The notes: generated by a model from the letters alone, not told the origin. Shown: positions 25,647 through 35,259, numbered from the stretch's first letter. The stretch is 39,478 nt of DNA from CAWKDC01 sp964383495 (GCA_964383495.1 CAYLHG010000015.1:1-39478), one strand, 5' to 3'. Made by a program: numbers and translations.

Positions 25647-25727
25647 GCATGTGCCCGGAGGGCGCGCTTACGCGTGGCGGGCGCATGCTTGTCCTGAGCT
25701 TGACCCAGGATGATGCGCCCCACATGC
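25647..25727. repeat. 81-bp REP-like inverted-repeat element upstream of kdsB
   Basis: The outer arms GCATGTG (25647-25653) and CACATGC (25721-25727) and the inner arms GGGCGCAT (25679-25686) and ATGCGCCC (25713-25720) are exact inverted repeats, with a further TCCT/AGGA pair inside. The GCGCAT/ATGCGCC core is shared with the elements at 13318 and 24593. It lies in the gap between rpmG and kdsB and could separate the two transcription units. Confidence 0.5.
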
Positions 25728-25747
25728 TGGCATATGAGCCATATAAA

Positions 25748-25912
25748 CTAATTCTTAGACTTCTCTTCGTCAAACTTCTCATGCTTCTTAGTGATGGGAT
25801 CGTATTTCTTAATACCCTTCATCTTTTCTTTCGTTTGATGACGCGTGGTTACGTAGGTTGACCCTGTTTCTTTATTACGCAACAAGATGGTGATGCGTTT
25901 ACTTTTGGCCAT
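25748..25912 (-). CDS. rpmG: 50S ribosomal protein L33
   Basis: This is a 54-residue basic protein of the large ribosomal subunit. It begins AKSKRITILLRNKETGSTYV, has TTRHQTKEK, and ends in a KKHEKFDEEK tail. No zinc-binding cysteines are present, so it is the cysteine-free form. I chose the ATG at 25912, behind a GGAGG site. It overlaps the rpmB stop by 14 bp, as expected for the rpmB-rpmG operon. Confidence 0.95.
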   Translation of the reverse strand: MAKSKRITILLRNKETGSTYVTTRHQTKEKMKGIKKYDPITKKHEKFDEEKSKN

Positions 25913-26171
25913 CGGTAACCTCCACAGGAACAACAGGCACGTCTTCACCACGCGCTTTTAATACGCGCAATACATTTTCAATGCCTTGCTTATCAATAAT
26001 ACGAATACCTTGCGTAGAAACACGCAGTGTTACAAAACGTTGTAGGGCATCTACCCAAAAACGCCGTTTTTGCAAATTCGGTCTAAAAACACGCTTGGTG
26101 CGGTTACGGGCATGCGACACATTTTGGCCGCTCTGCGTATGTTTTCCCGTGACTTGACAATATGCACCCAT
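25899..26171 (-). CDS. rpmB: 50S ribosomal protein L28
   Basis: This is a 90-residue ribosomal protein. The L28 signature is clear: GAYCQVTGKHTQSGQNVSHA, then RTKRVFRPNLQKRRFW and TLRVSTQGIRIIDKQG. It is about 12 residues longer than the E. coli protein because of an acidic, valine-rich C-terminal tail that runs into rpmG. The ATG at 26171 is the family start. It is first in the rpmBG operon and divergent from the phosphomannomutase gene. Confidence 0.95.
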   Translation of the reverse strand: MGAYCQVTGKHTQSGQNVSHARNRTKRVFRPNLQKRRFWVDALQRFVTLRVSTQGIRIIDKQGIENVLRVLKARGEDVPVVPVEVTDGQK

Positions 26172-26277
26172 AATAGTTGCCTCCACATCTTAAATGGGTT
26201 TATGATACCCTTCTCGTTTCGAAGACGCATTTATATCAGAAAAATTGGGTATGAGCAAGGCTTTCTAAGGAGAATTT

Positions 26278-27636
26278 ATGTATTCTATCGCCCCCTGTAA
26301 TCCAGGCATTTTCAGAGCCTATGATATTCGAGGCCGCGTCCCGCAAGACCTCAACGCAGACGTCGTTTATACCATAGGCAGAGCCTACGCTACCCTTGCG
26401 CAAGCCAAGGGCGTTACCCAAGTCACCCTTGCCAAGGATGGTCGTTTAAGCGGGCCTGCATTGGCTCACGCTTTAGCGGCTGGCTTGCAAGAGGGGGGGC
26501 TTTCTGTATTCGATATCGGCAGTGTCCCCACCCCTACGCTTTATTTTTCTTGTCATCATCTTAAAACAGGCTCAGGAATTATGCTCACGGGCAGTCATAA
26601 TCCCAAAGACTACAACGGCCTCAAAATGATGTTAAATGGAGAAACTTTGTTTGGTGAGCACATTTTAAGGTTGCGCGATGTGATTGCTGAGGGGAAATTT
26701 TCTGAAGGGAGCGGTACGTTTACAGAGCTCTCTATTTTAGAAGACTACTTAACAGCGGTGCAAAGTCGTATTTCACTCAAACGGCCACTGAAGCTAGCCA
26801 TTGACTGTGGAAGTGGCATCACAGGCGTTATTGCCCCCCGCTTGTTTAAAGCATTAGGGTGTGATGCGGTGAGTCTATATGATGTGGTGGATGGCGATTT
26901 CCCTTACCATCACCCTGACCCCAGCAAGCCCGAGAACCTTGTTGATTTGATTCGTGCGGTCCAAGCGCATGATTGTGATCTTGGTCTTGCCTTTGATGGC
27001 GATGGTGATCGTTTAGGGGTCGTAACATCGCAAGGGGAAATCATTTGGCCGGACCGTCAAATGATTTTATTTGCTCAAGATGTGCTTTCCCGGCATCCTA
27101 AGAGTCGTATTATTTTTGATGTAAAATGTACGCAACAACTTCCTCGCGCCATCACGCAGTTTGGTGGAGAGCCTATGATGTGCCGCACAGGCCACTCTTT
27201 TGTAAAAAAAGCACTCAAAGAAACCGGCGCGCCATTGGCAGGTGAAATGAGCGGGCATATTTTCTTCAATGATAATTGGTTTGGGTTTGATGATGCTTTA
27301 TTCGCTGGGGCACGCTTGGTTGAGCTATTGTCGCAAGTTGAAAATATTGCAAGCGTATTTGCTGAATTGCCAAACAGTTTTAATACGCCCGAAGTGAATA
27401 TTGCGATTGCGGATGATAAAAAATTTGATTTCATTGATACATTTGCGCAACATGCAGTGTTTAACGATGGAAAAATTGATTTAACAGATGGCGTGCGTGT
27501 GGATTTTGAAGATGGTTTTGGATTAGTGCGCGCATCTAATACTACGCCTAATTTAGTGTTACGTTTTGAAGGTGTTTCTGAAGCAAGTTTGAATAGGATC
27601 CGCACGTTATTTATGGAACAGCTAGGAGTTAAGTGA
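26278..27636 (+). CDS. Phosphomannomutase/phosphoglucomutase
   Basis: This is a 452-residue enzyme of the alpha-D-phosphohexomutase family, AlgC-like. It interconverts the 6- and 1-phosphates of mannose or glucose and so supplies GDP-mannose or UDP-glucose for surface polysaccharides. The phosphoserine loop is TGSHNPKDYNG with Ser106. The metal loop is FDGDGDRLG with Asp240, 242 and 244. GEMSGH is the sugar-binding loop, and the C-terminal phosphate-binding region includes RASNTTPNLVLRFE. An AAGGAG site precedes the ATG. Substrate preference cannot be settled by sight. Confidence 0.9.
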   Translation: MYSIAPCNPGIFRAYDIRGRVPQDLNADVVYTIGRAYATLAQAKGVTQVTLAKDGRLSGPALAHALAAGLQEGGLSVFDIGSVPTPTLYFSCHHLKTGSGIMLTGSHNPKDYNGLKMMLNGETLFGEHILRLRDVIAEGKFSEGSGTFTELSILEDYLTAVQSRISLKRPLKLAIDCGSGITGVIAPRLFKALGCDAVSLYDVVDGDFPYHHPDPSKPENLVDLIRAVQAHDCDLGLAFDGDGDRLGVVTSQGEIIWPDRQMILFAQDVLSRHPKSRIIFDVKCTQQLPRAITQFGGEPMMCRTGHSFVKKALKETGAPLAGEMSGHIFFNDNWFGFDDALFAGARLVELLSQVENIASVFAELPNSFNTPEVNIAIADDKKFDFIDTFAQHAVFNDGKIDLTDGVRVDFEDGFGLVRASNTTPNLVLRFEGVSEASLNRIRTLFMEQLGVK

Positions 27637-27747
27637 ACACTTATTCCAAGCTAATCGGATTATGGGGGTGGCGCTTAGTTTTCTCAAGCCTCACTCCATT
27701 TTTTAGTCCAAAATGCTTTAGGAAAATATCACTTACACTCATCAATG

Positions 27748-29157
27748 CTACAAACTGTAATACAGATCAAACTCAACTGGATGCGGCACCTGGCGAACGC
27801 GTTGAATTTCAGCATGTTTTAACGCAATGTAATTATCGATCATGTCGTGAGTCATCACATCGCCTCGTGTTAAAAATTCACGTCCCGTATCCAACGCCTT
27901 CAATGCTTCTTCTAACGATGCACACACCACAGGAATTTTCGCTGCTTCTTCTGTGGATAATTCATATAAATTATGTTCAATTGCAGGGCCGGGATGAATA
28001 CGATGTTGAATGCCATCCAAACCCGCCATCATTAATGCTGTGAAAAGCAAATAAGGATTGCTAACAGGATCAGGGAAGCGTACTTCAATGCGGCGGCCTT
28101 TATCATTTAAACTGTGTGGCACACGAATAGCCGCAGAGCGATTGCATGAAGAGTAAGCTAACATCACTGGTGCTTCAAAACCTGGTACCAAACGTTTGTA
28201 ACTATTAGTGGTGGAATTAGCAAATGCGTTGATTGCTCGAGCGTGATGAATCACCCCACCAATAAAATATAATGCTTCGTCAGACAAATTTGCATAACTA
28301 GAGCCTGCAAATATATTTTTACCTTTCAAACATAATGAAATATGACAGTGCATACCATTTCCATTATCCCCTACTAAGGGTTTCGGCATGAAAGTGGCTG
28401 TTTTATCCCAAGCATGTGCCACGTTTTTAATCACATATTTTGTCATCATCACTTCATCTGCTTTGGAAAGCAACGTGTTAAATCGTGTGGAGATTTCATT
28501 TTGATTGGCAGTGCCCACTTCATGGTGATGCGCTTCCACAGGGATACCTACTTCCTCTAAAATAGTGCTCATAGCAGAACGCATGTCTTGTGCTGAATCT
28601 ACCGGTGTTACAGGGAAATAGCCTCCTTTTACGCCAGGGCGATGTCCTCGGTTCCCTTCCTCATAAATTTTTCCTGTGTTCCATGCGCCTTCTATGGAGT
28701 CAATGGCATAAAAAGAGTTTTGCATGCGTGATTCCCAGCGCACATCATCAAAAACAAAAAATTCAGGTTCAGGCCCTAAATAACATGCATCTGCTAAGCC
28801 AGTAGATTTCATATATTCTTCTGCACGTTTTGCAATACCGCGAGGGCAGCGTGTGTAAAAAGTTTTTTGATTGGGCTCAAATACATCACAAATTAAAATT
28901 AATGTGGATTGTTCCGTGAAAGGGTCCATGTAGGAAACAGTAGGATCTGCAATCAAGACCATGTCTGATTCATTGATGTCTTTCCATCCCATAATGGACG
29001 AACCATCAATCATTTTGCCATGTTCGAAAAAATCTTTGGTAATGGTGTGCGCAGGAACGCAAATGTGGTGCCATTTTCCGCAAATATCGATAAAGCGCAA
29101 ATCAACATACTTTACTTCTTCTTTTTTGATAAATTCTAAAATATGCTGCGCGGACAT
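27748..29157 (-). CDS. glnA: Type I glutamine synthetase
   Basis: This is a 469-residue ammonia-assimilating enzyme that forms dodecamers. The motifs are GSSIMGWKDINESDM, the EPEFFVFD metal site, VEAHHHEVGTANQNEI, NGNGMHCHISL-like DNGNGMHCHISL, and the RCSA loop form CNRSAAIRVP. Tyr398 in HNLYELSTEEA matches the adenylylation site, so GlnE-type control is likely. I chose the ATG at 29157 behind GGAAGGGGG. The gene is not followed by ntrBC or glnK. The 111 bp after its stop hold nothing I recognise. Confidence 0.96.
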   Translation of the reverse strand: MSAQHILEFIKKEEVKYVDLRFIDICGKWHHICVPAHTITKDFFEHGKMIDGSSIMGWKDINESDMVLIADPTVSYMDPFTEQSTLILICDVFEPNQKTFYTRCPRGIAKRAEEYMKSTGLADACYLGPEPEFFVFDDVRWESRMQNSFYAIDSIEGAWNTGKIYEEGNRGHRPGVKGGYFPVTPVDSAQDMRSAMSTILEEVGIPVEAHHHEVGTANQNEISTRFNTLLSKADEVMMTKYVIKNVAHAWDKTATFMPKPLVGDNGNGMHCHISLCLKGKNIFAGSSYANLSDEALYFIGGVIHHARAINAFANSTTNSYKRLVPGFEAPVMLAYSSCNRSAAIRVPHSLNDKGRRIEVRFPDPVSNPYLLFTALMMAGLDGIQHRIHPGPAIEHNLYELSTEEAAKIPVVCASLEEALKALDTGREFLTRGDVMTHDMIDNYIALKHAEIQRVRQVPHPVEFDLYYSL

Positions 29158-29202
29158 ATGAAACCCCCTTCCCATTACTTAATGTATCGCCCCTAAACGA
29201 CC

Positions 29203-30375
29203 TCAAGTATACATCCACAGCGTAGTTAATAACAAGGTGATATAAACAGGTTTTTTAACCATTTTAAAGCCAAACAACTTGTAAGCAATATTACAAAAAG
29301 CTAATACAATTAAAAAAGGATAACAGAGCGCAATTAATGGGAAAATCAAATAAATAATTCGCATAAAACCTAATAAAGACATACTGAACGCAACCACAGC
29401 CGTTAAGATAGCAAACGGTTTGTACATTTTATCGGGATCGTTAAAAAAGTGGCGACTTAAAAATTCAGAAAATACAGCAATCAGAGAAACAGCCGTTGTT
29501 AAACAAGCACTAACTACTACGCCGTTGGCCATTAGCCCTTGTTTTTCACCGAGTAAATGCAAAGCCAAATGGCCTAATAATTTATCTGCCGGAACCCCTG
29601 CCAATATTGTTGCGTGTTTTGCAGCGATGTAGCAAAACCCTCCATAAACAGAACATAGTAATATTGCTGCAACGCCAGCACTTTGCAGCAAATGCCGCAA
29701 TAATTTTTTATGATCTTCTGCATTATCTGTTTTTCCCATCAACAGTTTTGCGTGTAACCCCGCTAATACTACGGTAGAGAAGAAAAGGCCCGCTAGCATG
29801 TCCATGGTGTTATAGCCTGCCACAAAGCCTTCAAATAAATGGTCTAATGAACCCTGGGTGGTTACAATCGATGTTGTTGCAGGTGTCATGATGCCGCTGA
29901 GCACCGTCCAAGCTAAAAATATTAATAAAATAGGTGTGAGCACTTTTCCCAAAATATTTAATACAGCATGCCGCCTGTATGCAATTCCCAACGCAACCAA
30001 CGTAAATGCTAAGTTGAAGCCCCACGCCGGCAGGCTAGGCCAGCTGAGTGCTATGGTGGAATAAGAGAGAGTAACAGTGCGAGGAATTCCGGCAAAGGGG
30101 CCAATCAGTGCCATGATGAGGAAAATCACCAGGATGCCGGCCCACCGCCCCATCCGGCCAAAAAATGTATAATAATTCCCGTTAAATAAAATCATGGCGA
30201 TAAGGCCTGCCAAGGGCAGCAAAATACCTGTGAAGAAAAGCCCGATGACGGCCCAGCCCACTCCGCCCGCGGACTCCTGCCCCAAGGCCAACGGGAAAAC
30301 CACATTGCCTGCGCCGAAGAACATCGAAAAGATAGCAAGCCCAGTAAAAACAAAGGCATAACGTGATAGGGGCAT
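29203..30375 (-). CDS. brnQ: Branched-chain amino acid carrier BrnQ-like (LIVCS family)
   Basis: This is a membrane protein of about 390 residues with 12 hydrophobic segments. Family members import leucine, isoleucine and valine with Na+ or H+. The family marks are FSMFFGAGNVVFPLALGQ in helix 1, FAGIPRTVTLSYST, GFVAGYNTMDMLAGLFF and VSACLTTAVSLIAVFSEF. The ATG at 30375 gives the usual N-terminus; a GTG four codons upstream (30387) is possible. It ends 45 bp before the glnA start region and may be transcribed together with glnA as upstream gene. Uptake of branched-chain amino acids would suit a host-dependent lifestyle. Confidence 0.87.
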   Translation of the reverse strand: MPLSRYAFVFTGLAIFSMFFGAGNVVFPLALGQESAGGVGWAVIGLFFTGILLPLAGLIAMILFNGNYYTFFGRMGRWAGILVIFLIMALIGPFAGIPRTVTLSYSTIALSWPSLPAWGFNLAFTLVALGIAYRRHAVLNILGKVLTPILLIFLAWTVLSGIMTPATTSIVTTQGSLDHLFEGFVAGYNTMDMLAGLFFSTVVLAGLHAKLLMGKTDNAEDHKKLLRHLLQSAGVAAILLCSVYGGFCYIAAKHATILAGVPADKLLGHLALHLLGEKQGLMANGVVVSACLTTAVSLIAVFSEFLSRHFFNDPDKMYKPFAILTAVVAFSMSLLGFMRIIYLIFPLIALCYPFLIVLAFCNIAYKLFGFKMVKKPVYITLLLTTLWMYT

Positions 30376-30491
30376 GATAATACTCACTTAACACAGCGGA
30401 AAAAGAAAGCAGTTTACCAAATAGTCTGATTTGACGTCAAATGTGCCATAATTCGACAATAAGCTATTGCTATAAGATAAGGACTGTAATG

Positions 30492-31601
30492 ATGGAAATA
30501 TTTTTTATGACGGAAATATGGTGGTTTTTTGTAGGGGCCTTCTTGGCCAGCATCATGTGGGCAATCGTGCTGAGATTGAAAAGCCAACAAATGGCGCAGT
30601 CACATACTTTTTTAAAGCAAGAATTTGCATTAATGGCACAACATATTTTTGAAGATAGATCTAAACAGTTGAGAGAGTCACATTCCCACGAACTGTCACA
30701 TTTATTAAACCCGCTCAAAGAGCAAATTAAACAATTTGAACAAAGAATTCAGGATTCTCACGAAAAAGAATCTCGTGATCGATTATCATTATTTCATGAA
30801 ATTAAACATCTAAAAGATTTAAATCAAAAAATGTCTAGTGAAGCCATGGCGCTCACGCAGGCCTTAAAGGGCGATTCAAAAAAACAAGGCAATTGGGGAG
30901 AAATGGTGTTGGAGCGTGTGCTTGAAATGTCTGGCTTACAAAAAGGGCGAGAATATCAGGTGCAATCTAATTTACGTGATGAGGAAGGAAAGCTATTTCA
31001 ACCTGATGTGATTATTCATTTGCCAGAGCAACGGGATGTTATTGTGGACTCTAAAGTGTCTTTAAATGCTTATGAAAAGTTGCAGCGTACGGATGATGTG
31101 AGTGAGCAAGCGGTGTACTTGCAAGCGCATTTGCAATCATTAAGAACACATATTCGGCAGCTGAGTGATAAGCAGTATCAAAAACTCAACGGGATTCGTA
31201 CACTTGATTTTGTGTTGATGTTTATTCCCATTGAGCCCGCGTTGCACTTAGCGATGCAAGCAGATGATGGTTTATTTAGTGAAGCGTTATCGCGTAATAT
31301 TGTATTGGTAACGCCCACCACATTACTGGCAACATTGCGGACGATTCATAATATTTGGCGCTTTGAGTATCAAAACGAGAATGCATTAAAAATTGCAGAA
31401 AAAGCTGGCAGTTTATATGATAAATTGGCAGCGTTTTTAGAGGATATGCAAGACATTGGCCGTCGATTAGAAAGCACGCAAAAAAGTTATGATGCTGCAA
31501 TGAATAAATTAAAAGACGGAAAAGGAAATCTGCTGCGCCGCGCCGAAGAAATGAAAAGCTTGGGGCTGGCAACAGCGAAGCAGATTCCAGAAGAATTGTA
31601 A
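30492..31601 (+). CDS. rmuC: DNA recombination protein RmuC
   Basis: This is a protein of about 369 residues with one N-terminal membrane helix (EIWWFFVGAFLASIMWAIVL), a coiled coil (about 35-125) and the RmuC nuclease-like domain. That domain contains GNWGEMVLERVLEMSGL, REYQVQSNLRDEEGKLFQPD, VIVDSKVSLNAYEKLQ and VLMFIPIEPALHLAM. E. coli RmuC limits inversions at short inverted repeats. The twin ATGs at 30489/30492 sit behind AAGGAC and fit best; a farther ATG at 30441 has no ribosome-binding site. Confidence 0.92.
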   Translation: MEIFFMTEIWWFFVGAFLASIMWAIVLRLKSQQMAQSHTFLKQEFALMAQHIFEDRSKQLRESHSHELSHLLNPLKEQIKQFEQRIQDSHEKESRDRLSLFHEIKHLKDLNQKMSSEAMALTQALKGDSKKQGNWGEMVLERVLEMSGLQKGREYQVQSNLRDEEGKLFQPDVIIHLPEQRDVIVDSKVSLNAYEKLQRTDDVSEQAVYLQAHLQSLRTHIRQLSDKQYQKLNGIRTLDFVLMFIPIEPALHLAMQADDGLFSEALSRNIVLVTPTTLLATLRTIHNIWRFEYQNENALKIAEKAGSLYDKLAAFLEDMQDIGRRLESTQKSYDAAMNKLKDGKGNLLRRAEEMKSLGLATAKQIPEEL

Positions 31602-31666
31602 GTGTTCACTTAACGACGGGGCTCATCTATTGGAACAATCTTAGGCTAAACTCCGTCGTCGAAATG

Positions 31667-31891
31667 CTATTGTTGCGAGGCTTCTTGCTTTTTCCCATAA
31701 CGTTGTTGGAAGCGATCTACACGGCCAGCGGTATCCACAATACGTTGATTGCCTGTGTAAAAAGGATGGCACTTCGAACAAATTTCAAGAGATAATATCT
31801 CACGCGCCAAAGCTGCACGTGTTTTGTAGGAACTCCCGCAAGCGCAGTTCACTGTAATTTCATGGTAATCAGGATGAATATCAGACTTCAT
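31667..31891 (-). CDS. rpmE: 50S ribosomal protein L31, zinc-binding type
   Basis: This is a 74-residue ribosomal protein. It begins MKSDIHPDYHEITVNCACGS and has the four zinc ligands Cys16, Cys18, Cys38 and Cys41 (CSKCHPFYTG), so it is the C+ form. The C-terminal RVDRFQQRYGKK is standard. The ATG at 31891 is the family start. It converges with rmuC, with 65 bp between the ends. Confidence 0.95.
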   Translation of the reverse strand: MKSDIHPDYHEITVNCACGSSYKTRAALAREILSLEICSKCHPFYTGNQRIVDTAGRVDRFQQRYGKKQEASQQ

Positions 31892-32026
31892 GGCAAACCT
31901 TTCCTCTATAAAACCAGGCCGCATTATATACTCCCCTCCTCAAAGAAACAAGAGGTTATTTGGCGCCCCCTCTTGAATGATTGCTCAACACCTCTTACAA
32001 TACCTTCTTCAACATAAGGATATCTT

Positions 32027-33469
32027 TTGATTATGAAAAAACGCCTTCTCGTCGGCTTTATTGCCCTGCTTATATTAGGGATTCTAGGAACCTTTCCCTA
32101 TCTCGCTGGCTTAATAGCAAAAAATAAGCTAATCGACTTCATTGAGAGCACGCATCTGCCCGCTGGCGTTTCTATTAAATTAGACGATTATACTGTTCGG
32201 TACACGCGTTCCTGGGCTCAAATCAAAGTGAAATTGGACGAGCCGGTGGTTCATCAGCCGCATACTAGCTACGTTCGCTTAAAGCTATTTCATGGCCCTA
32301 TTTTCCCAGACCAAGACGATAAATTATCCATAGGGCTTGCGCGCATTGCAGTCTACGCTAAAGCAGCAGATCTTGCCCCAGCAGATGCACGGTTACAGGA
32401 TTCGCTTGAAAATTTCTTTGAAAAGAATGAAATTTTAGAAGGCAATGCTGTGATCGGTTTAATGGGCAGCATTGCTGCGCACTTTGCAACAGCGCCTGCG
32501 TATTATAAGAGTGGTGAAGGCTCGCTTTCGTTTGAAGGTATCACGGGTGCGTTCACGATGTCTGGCAACCTCAGCAAAATGAGTTTTAATATGGACGCTT
32601 CACCCCTGTTGCTAGAAGGGAAAAATGGTTCCATTATTGATATGGCCGCGGTGAAGGTTCGCTCCGAAGGAAGGCGTCAGCATCACTCTCCGTGGGTGGG
32701 CAAGCAATCGGTATCATTATCTAGTTTTTATTTGAAAGATGAAGTGGGGCAAATCATTCGTTTTAATGAATTTGTTTTAAATACAGAAAGTAATATTAAA
32801 GATAAATTCTCCAATATTATTTTAGATATTTCGGCCAATGAGATTGATTTTTTTAACGAACCTCTTGGCAATGCTTCTTTTAAATTAGCACTAGAGCGTC
32901 TTGATCCTGAAGGGTTAGTTGAGTTCAGTGAGCTTACACAAAGCAATCCTGAGCATTTAGAAGGTTCGGCATGGCACGCGGCGCGGCGTAAAGCTTTGGT
33001 AGATATATTTAAAAAAGGCGCGATACTTTCTTTAACACAAACACTCACGCCTCCTGCAGGTGATGTGATGGCGCAAGCAAATGTCACGTTTTCTGATCTT
33101 GATTCTCCAGATGCTGAGTTAGATATGCTCACACAGCAATTGCTTCTTAAAATGAAAGCTTCTGTTTCAATGCATGCACCTTTAGTCTGGCTTGAGAATG
33201 TGTTGTACCATGTAGCATTGCCTTATTTGCCGCCGGACGCGCCGCCTGTGATTGATCCTCAAACGAAGAAAACAATGCCTGCGGCAGACGTATTGCGGCT
33301 TGATATCGTTCGCCAGTTTGAGGCACTGAATCAAGCACATATTTTAGTCACAGAACAAGGCAATAGTCATATTGATTTACGATATGATGCTGGTAATCTC
33401 TTTTTGAATGATAAGCCGTTGACGCAAGAAGATATTGTCAAATTAATGTTGATTCTTGACTCTTATTAA
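32027..33469 (+). CDS. DUF945/YdgA family protein
   Basis: This is a 480-residue protein with a single N-terminal membrane anchor (about 6-26) and a large extracytoplasmic part rich in beta strands. The N-terminal half has the DUF945 layout: a YTRSWAQIKVKL segment and LFHGPIFPD. E. coli YdgA is an inner-membrane protein of uncertain function. The AAGGA site at 32016-32020 is spaced 6 nt from a TTG at 32027 but 12 nt from the ATG at 32033; the two starts differ by two residues. It stands alone. Confidence 0.75.
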   Translation: MIMKKRLLVGFIALLILGILGTFPYLAGLIAKNKLIDFIESTHLPAGVSIKLDDYTVRYTRSWAQIKVKLDEPVVHQPHTSYVRLKLFHGPIFPDQDDKLSIGLARIAVYAKAADLAPADARLQDSLENFFEKNEILEGNAVIGLMGSIAAHFATAPAYYKSGEGSLSFEGITGAFTMSGNLSKMSFNMDASPLLLEGKNGSIIDMAAVKVRSEGRRQHHSPWVGKQSVSLSSFYLKDEVGQIIRFNEFVLNTESNIKDKFSNIILDISANEIDFFNEPLGNASFKLALERLDPEGLVEFSELTQSNPEHLEGSAWHAARRKALVDIFKKGAILSLTQTLTPPAGDVMAQANVTFSDLDSPDAELDMLTQQLLLKMKASVSMHAPLVWLENVLYHVALPYLPPDAPPVIDPQTKKTMPAADVLRLDIVRQFEALNQAHILVTEQGNSHIDLRYDAGNLFLNDKPLTQEDIVKLMLILDSY

Positions 33470-33517
33470 AAAGGGTAGAAATGTTATGCCTCAGTAGCAC
33501 AGCCACAAGGATAGACT

Positions 33518-34432
33518 ATGTACGCACTACAAATTGAGGATTTACATAAGACATATTCAAACGGGGCCAAAGCGCTACAAGGTATTTCTTTAAATATTGC
33601 CGAGGGGGATTTTTTTGCACTGCTTGGCCCCAACGGTGCGGGAAAATCAACCACGATCGGTATTTTATGTTCGTTAGTGAATAAAACAAGCGGTCGCATA
33701 CAAATCTTTGATAAAGATATGGATAAAAACTTAGGTGAGGCCAAAAGATATTTGGGTGTTGTTCCTCAAGAATTTAATTTTAATATTTTCGAAAAAGTAA
33801 AAAATATTATTATTAACCAAGCAGGTTTTTATGGCGTTCCTCGCGCACAAGCCATTCTTGATGCAGAATATGCTTTAAAAGCAGTGGATTTGTGGGACAA
33901 GCGTGATGCGCTTGCCCGTACTCTATCGGGTGGTATGAAACGGCGATTAATGATCGCTCGAGCCATTGTGCATCGTCCAAAATTGTTGATTTTAGATGAG
34001 CCCACTGCGGGTGTAGACATTGAAATTCGTCGTTCAATGTGGAAATTCTTGGAAGAGATCAATAAAAATGGGACAACTGTTATTTTGACCACGCATTATT
34101 TAGAGGAAGCAGAAAATTTATGTAAAAATGTTGCTATCATCGACAAAGGTGAGATTATTCAAAATACGTCAGTGCGAAAATTGCTTGCTACGCTTAAAAC
34201 ACAAAGCTTTATTGTAGAGTTGGCAAAACCATTAACAACTGCACCGCATTTGCCTGGCTTTAATACAATTTTATTGGATAACGACACATTGGAAATTGAA
34301 ACACCGGAAGGCATATTGCTCAACGAATTATTCAAAGCATTAACTCAAGCAGAGGTTCAGGTGCATGGATTACGCAATAAGGCCAATCGACTTGAAACAT
34401 TATTTCTAACACTCACAAGCAAAAAGAGGTGA
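33518..34432 (+). CDS. ABC-2 type transporter ATP-binding protein (YadG-like)
   Basis: This is a 304-residue ATPase subunit. Walker A is GPNGAGKST (37-45), the signature is LSGGM (136-140), Walker B is LLILDEP with Asp160-Glu161, and TTHYLEEAE is the H-loop. The domain and the C-terminal 80 residues resemble YadG and other exporters of the drug/polysaccharide group. The permease gene follows 4 bp later, so the two form one exporter. The substrate is unknown. Confidence 0.9.
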   Translation: MYALQIEDLHKTYSNGAKALQGISLNIAEGDFFALLGPNGAGKSTTIGILCSLVNKTSGRIQIFDKDMDKNLGEAKRYLGVVPQEFNFNIFEKVKNIIINQAGFYGVPRAQAILDAEYALKAVDLWDKRDALARTLSGGMKRRLMIARAIVHRPKLLILDEPTAGVDIEIRRSMWKFLEEINKNGTTVILTTHYLEEAENLCKNVAIIDKGEIIQNTSVRKLLATLKTQSFIVELAKPLTTAPHLPGFNTILLDNDTLEIETPEGILLNELFKALTQAEVQVHGLRNKANRLETLFLTLTSKKR

Positions 34433-34436
34433 GATC

Positions 34437-35210
34437 GTGCAGCTAAAACGCAATCTGATTAGTCTTCAAACCATTGTTCGTAGAGAAGCATATCGTTTTT
34501 TCCGTTTATGGATTCAAACATTATTGCCTCCCGTGATTACATCTACATTATATTTTATTATTTTTGGTAATTTTATTGGTTCGCAAATTTCTTCCACGGG
34601 AAATTATAGTTATTTGGAATTCATCGTGCCTGGTTTGATCATGATGGGGGTGTTGAATAATGCTTACGCGAACGTTGTGTCTTCATTTTTTGGCGCAAAA
34701 TTTGGACGACATCTTGAAGAAATTTTAGTTTCTCCCACGCCAAGTTTTGTAATTTTAATGGGCTTTATTTTTGGAGGCGTGTTGCGCGGATGTGTTGTAG
34801 GGCTGCTTATTTGGGGGGTGGCTCGCTGCTTCACCCCCTTACCGCTTGAGCATCCCATTTTAATGTGCTGTGTAGTGTTTCTCACTGCTTTGTTGTTTTC
34901 GCTTGCAGGGTTAATCAATGCCATTTTCGCGCAAAAATTTGATGATATTAGTATCATTCCTACTTTTATTTTAACGCCGCTCACTTATTTAGGCGGGGTG
35001 TTTTATTCCATAGAAAAATTGCCCCTTTTTTGGCAGCATGTCTCAATGTGCAACCCTATCTTATATGTGGTTGATTTATTTAGATATAGCTTTTTAAGCG
35101 TTTCAGATGTATCGCTGACATTGGGTTTTTCCATTTTAGTAGGTTTGACTTGCTGTTTGGGCATAACAGCTTATATCTTGTTAATCAAAGGGGTAGGTGT
35201 TAGAAATTAG
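34437..35210 (+). CDS. ABC-2 type transporter permease (YadH-like)
   Basis: This is a 257-residue membrane protein with six helices. The ABC-2 permease signature region is near TFILTPLTYLGGVFYSIEKL, followed by NPILYVVDLFRYSFL. The start is GTG at 34437, directly behind AGAGGTGA at 34425-34432. It is the membrane partner of the preceding ATPase. Confidence 0.9.
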   Translation: MQLKRNLISLQTIVRREAYRFFRLWIQTLLPPVITSTLYFIIFGNFIGSQISSTGNYSYLEFIVPGLIMMGVLNNAYANVVSSFFGAKFGRHLEEILVSPTPSFVILMGFIFGGVLRGCVVGLLIWGVARCFTPLPLEHPILMCCVVFLTALLFSLAGLINAIFAQKFDDISIIPTFILTPLTYLGGVFYSIEKLPLFWQHVSMCNPILYVVDLFRYSFLSVSDVSLTLGFSILVGLTCCLGITAYILLIKGVGVRN

Positions 35211-35230
35211 CTATCATACATAAATAGTTA

Positions 35231-35259
35231 TTGAGAGTTGGGTTTCTTTCGTGTAAACT
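35231..35259 (+). promoter_or_regulatory. Promoter of the proline-rich gene
   Basis: TTGAGA (35231-35236) and TAAACT (35254-35259) are spaced by exactly 17 bp. Transcription would start near 35266, leaving a leader of about 93 nt before the ATG at 35359. The leader contains small inverted repeats (CCCT/AGGG and TTGCT/AGCAA) but no riboswitch that I recognise. Confidence 0.5.

Noticed and set aside
27628..31614. 15-bp inverted match GTTAAGTGAACACTT at 27628-27642 and 31600-31614, flanking glnA-brnQ-rmuC
   Set aside because: A match of this length is expected about once by chance in a window of this size, it does not extend, and both copies include stop-codon regions of ordinary genes. It is not good evidence for a mobile block.
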